Positions 6,077-6,781 of a stretch of 6,781 bases of DNA are shown piece after piece. This stretch comes from Calditrichota bacterium (GTDB taxonomy: Bacteria; Zhuqueibacterota; Zhuqueibacteria; Residuimicrobiales; Krinioviventaceae). Below the pieces are notes generated by a model, which saw nothing but the letters and a program-made list of their open reading frames with translations, did not search any database and was not told where the DNA came from. The translations under genes were made by a program, and so were the position numbers. Every line of letters begins with the position of its first letter. The stretch's first letter is position 1. The stretch lies in NCBI GenBank assembly GCA_003818595.1, contig RPQV01000191.1:1-6781 (forward strand), written 5' to 3'.

Positions 6077-6137
6077 ATCTAACGAATAAGCGTTCGCACC
6101 CGACGCGGCAGCGGCGGCGTGCAATGCGTTGTTGGAC
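6077..6137 (+). other. attC recombination site C (end of cassette 3)
   Basis: Compact 61-bp site of the kind seen at mobile-integron cassettes. R'' ATCTAAC (6077-6083) fits RYYYAAC exactly and R' GTTGGAC (6131-6137) fits GTTRRRY exactly. The L arms GCGTTCGCA (6090-6098) and TGCAATGC (6120-6127) pair with one extrahelical base, C6095, and one G-T wobble. A GC-rich centre forms the loop. It begins ten bases after the patatin stop codon. The predicted cut is between G6131 and T6132. Confidence 0.88.
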
Positions 6138-6230
6138 AAAGCCCCCTGGGAAGCGATATTGGAATTTTCACGGCGATGATTTTCTTGTGTTTTAACGTCT
6201 GAACGCACTCATGCCTTACGACCATGGCCG

Positions 6231-6401
6231 TTATTTTAAATTTACCTCATTGTACTGACTGAATGGCATTGAAAATGGCGGGCCTCGTTTGGCAGGGATC
6301 TCCTGAACGGCAATCATTGGTTTGCCGCGGTTCGGACACTTAAAATCTTTACAGGCTTGGCTGACTGTTCTTTCTTCACAATCCGGACAGCAGGCAGTTC
6401 T
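6231..6401 (-). pseudogene. Possible transposase C-terminal fragment with zinc-ribbon cysteines
   Basis: This minus-strand frame is open between a TGA (about 6404-6402) and TAA (6233-6231), with no start codon. It reads a cysteine-rich segment, CCPDCEERT, then C and KCPNRGKPM, then EIPAKRGPPFS. This resembles the zinc-ribbon tail of IS91-like (Y2) transposases. It begins almost exactly where the tyrosine recombinase homology of the overlapping frame ends (about 6393), as if an internal deletion joined the start of one gene to the end of the next. The family assignment rests on memory of the motif style and is tentative. Confidence 0.4.
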
Positions 6402-6538
6402 TCATCGGCGATAAGGTCGGGAGTCTTTTTGTAGTGTTGGGAAAGTTGGCGGACGGCTCGAACATACATGTCCTGCGTACGAACCGAATATCCCTTAAGC
6501 TGCAGGTCTTCGATGAAACGTTTGCCTAATTCAGTCAT
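6314..6538 (-). pseudogene. Tyrosine recombinase (phage integrase family) N-terminal fragment
   Basis: Only the N-terminal SAM-like core-binding domain is present, about 48 residues from MTELGKRFIEDLQLKGYS through TQDMYVRAVRQLSQHYKK to IADEEL. The catalytic domain with its Arg-His-Arg-Tyr residues is missing, and the remaining 26 residues of the frame look like out-of-frame read-through. ATG 6538 is chosen because GGAGA lies six bases upstream on the minus strand and the family begins here; an in-frame ATG at 6613 adds unrelated residues. The sequence resembles XerC-like integrases that accompany IS91-type elements more than integron integrases (IntI), so it cannot have driven the neighbouring attC sites. 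Inactive remnant. Confidence 0.72.
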
Positions 6539-6633
6539 GATAGGTCTCCAAAAAAGTTCATTGGCAGTGGACTTGAGAGGCCTATTATGACTGCTTATTT
6601 TGAGTATCGACAAGAATTGGAAAGGAAGCTTTG

Positions 6634-6781
6634 ATGTCCACTCGACTATATATCCAAATTGTCATTATTCTATTAGCTTTAACCAGTTCTAATCTATTCG
6701 GCCGAATTATGCTGAGGGGAGTTGTGAGCGACACAGAATCAGTGCCGGTAAAATATGCACTGGTAGAACTAATCGATGAAA
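6634..6781 (+). CDS. Secreted protein with possible carboxypeptidase-regulatory-like/TonB-receptor N-terminal domain (partial, runs off window)
   Basis: Forty-nine codons are visible. The start is a short polar stretch followed by a hydrophobic core (IQIVIILLALTSS, about residues 7-19), a probable signal peptide. Then comes GRIMLRGVVSDTESVPVKYALVELIDE, which fits the first strands of a carboxypeptidase-regulatory-like beta domain, the module that opens many TonB-dependent receptors and cell-surface proteins in the FCB group. AAAGGAAG (6621-6628) lies just upstream of ATG 6634. The 3' end is outside the window, so the full function cannot be named. Confidence 0.65.
   Translation, partial: MSTRLYIQIVIILLALTSSNLFGRIMLRGVVSDTESVPVKYALVELIDE

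Larger units (their letters stand above)
5130..6131 (+). mobile_element. Integron gene cassette 3 (patatin-like phospholipase)
   Basis: A 1002-bp cassette between the cut points of attC-B and attC-C. Its start, read with the preceding G as GTTGTAT, is only partly complementary to its own R'' ATCTAAC (six of seven positions counting a G-T wobble). It carries one gene with its own promoter and a leader of roughly 75 bases. The attC at its end is the short 61-bp type, unlike the two long sites to the left, so this cassette probably has a different origin. Confidence 0.8.

Noticed and set aside
6014..6208. Minus-strand open frame across attC-C
   Set aside because: Alanine-rich translation comes from the GC-rich attC loop; no domain.
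6140..6300. A fourth attC or cassette to the right of attC-C
   Set aside because: A TTTTAAC near 6190 and a GTTTGGC near 6288 look like core boxes, but no stem forms between them.
6314..6538. Integron integrase (intI) fragment
   Set aside because: The N-terminal pattern (RFIEDLQLKGYS...YVRAVRQLSQHY) fits IS91-associated XerC-like recombinases; the IntI-specific domain cannot be assessed because the catalytic half is missing.

Overview
The window reads as chromosome of a bacterium from the FCB superphylum (Calditrichota, KSB1, Ignavibacteria or a relative). The clue is the C-terminal tail of the first gene, a textbook type IX secretion (type A) sorting domain with an NPF motif and a GVYLYR...KMLLIK ending. 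The last, partial gene has a signal peptide followed by what looks like a carboxypeptidase-regulatory-like fold, which suits the same group. This assignment is inference from protein style; no rRNA or marker gene is present.

Left part (1-3345), moderately GC-rich: a GH10 endo-xylanase-type enzyme with an N-terminal carbohydrate-binding region and a secretion tail, then 42 bp later a rhamnulokinase (rhaB). Together they suggest use of plant cell-wall xylan and rhamnose. Both genes look damaged. The GH10 reading frame shows family similarity almost to the first base but has a TAG at 2-4 and no good start. rhaB stops about 30-40 residues short.

Middle part (3346-6131), clearly AT-richer: three consecutive integron-type gene cassettes, each ended by an attC recombination site. 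I recognise the sites by structure: R''/R' core boxes, an unpaired spacer, and a long stem with one or two extrahelical bases on one side. They lie at 4150-4277, 5011-5135 and 6077-6137. Cassette 1 (3346-4271) holds a HigBA-like toxin-antitoxin pair in which the toxin has an N-terminal frameshift and the antitoxin an in-frame stop. Cassette 2 (4272-5129) holds an apparently intact HigB-2/RelE-type toxin with an overlapping HTH antitoxin. Cassette 3 (5130-6131) holds a patatin-like phospholipase. All genes point the same way, and each cassette has its own recognisable promoter. No integron integrase and no convincing attI site are in the window, so on this evidence it is a cluster of attC sites lacking an integrase (CALIN), or the distal part of an integron.

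Right part (6132-6781): on the minus strand, a remnant in which the first ~48 residues of a tyrosine recombinase are joined, out of frame, to what may be a transposase C-terminal zinc ribbon. Then comes the start of a secreted protein on the plus strand that runs off the window.

The main point is that a small cassette array abuts the truncated 3' end of a sugar kinase gene and is followed by a decayed mobile-element remnant. Persistence modules (toxin-antitoxin) flank the array on its left side and a predicted lipase lies on its right.
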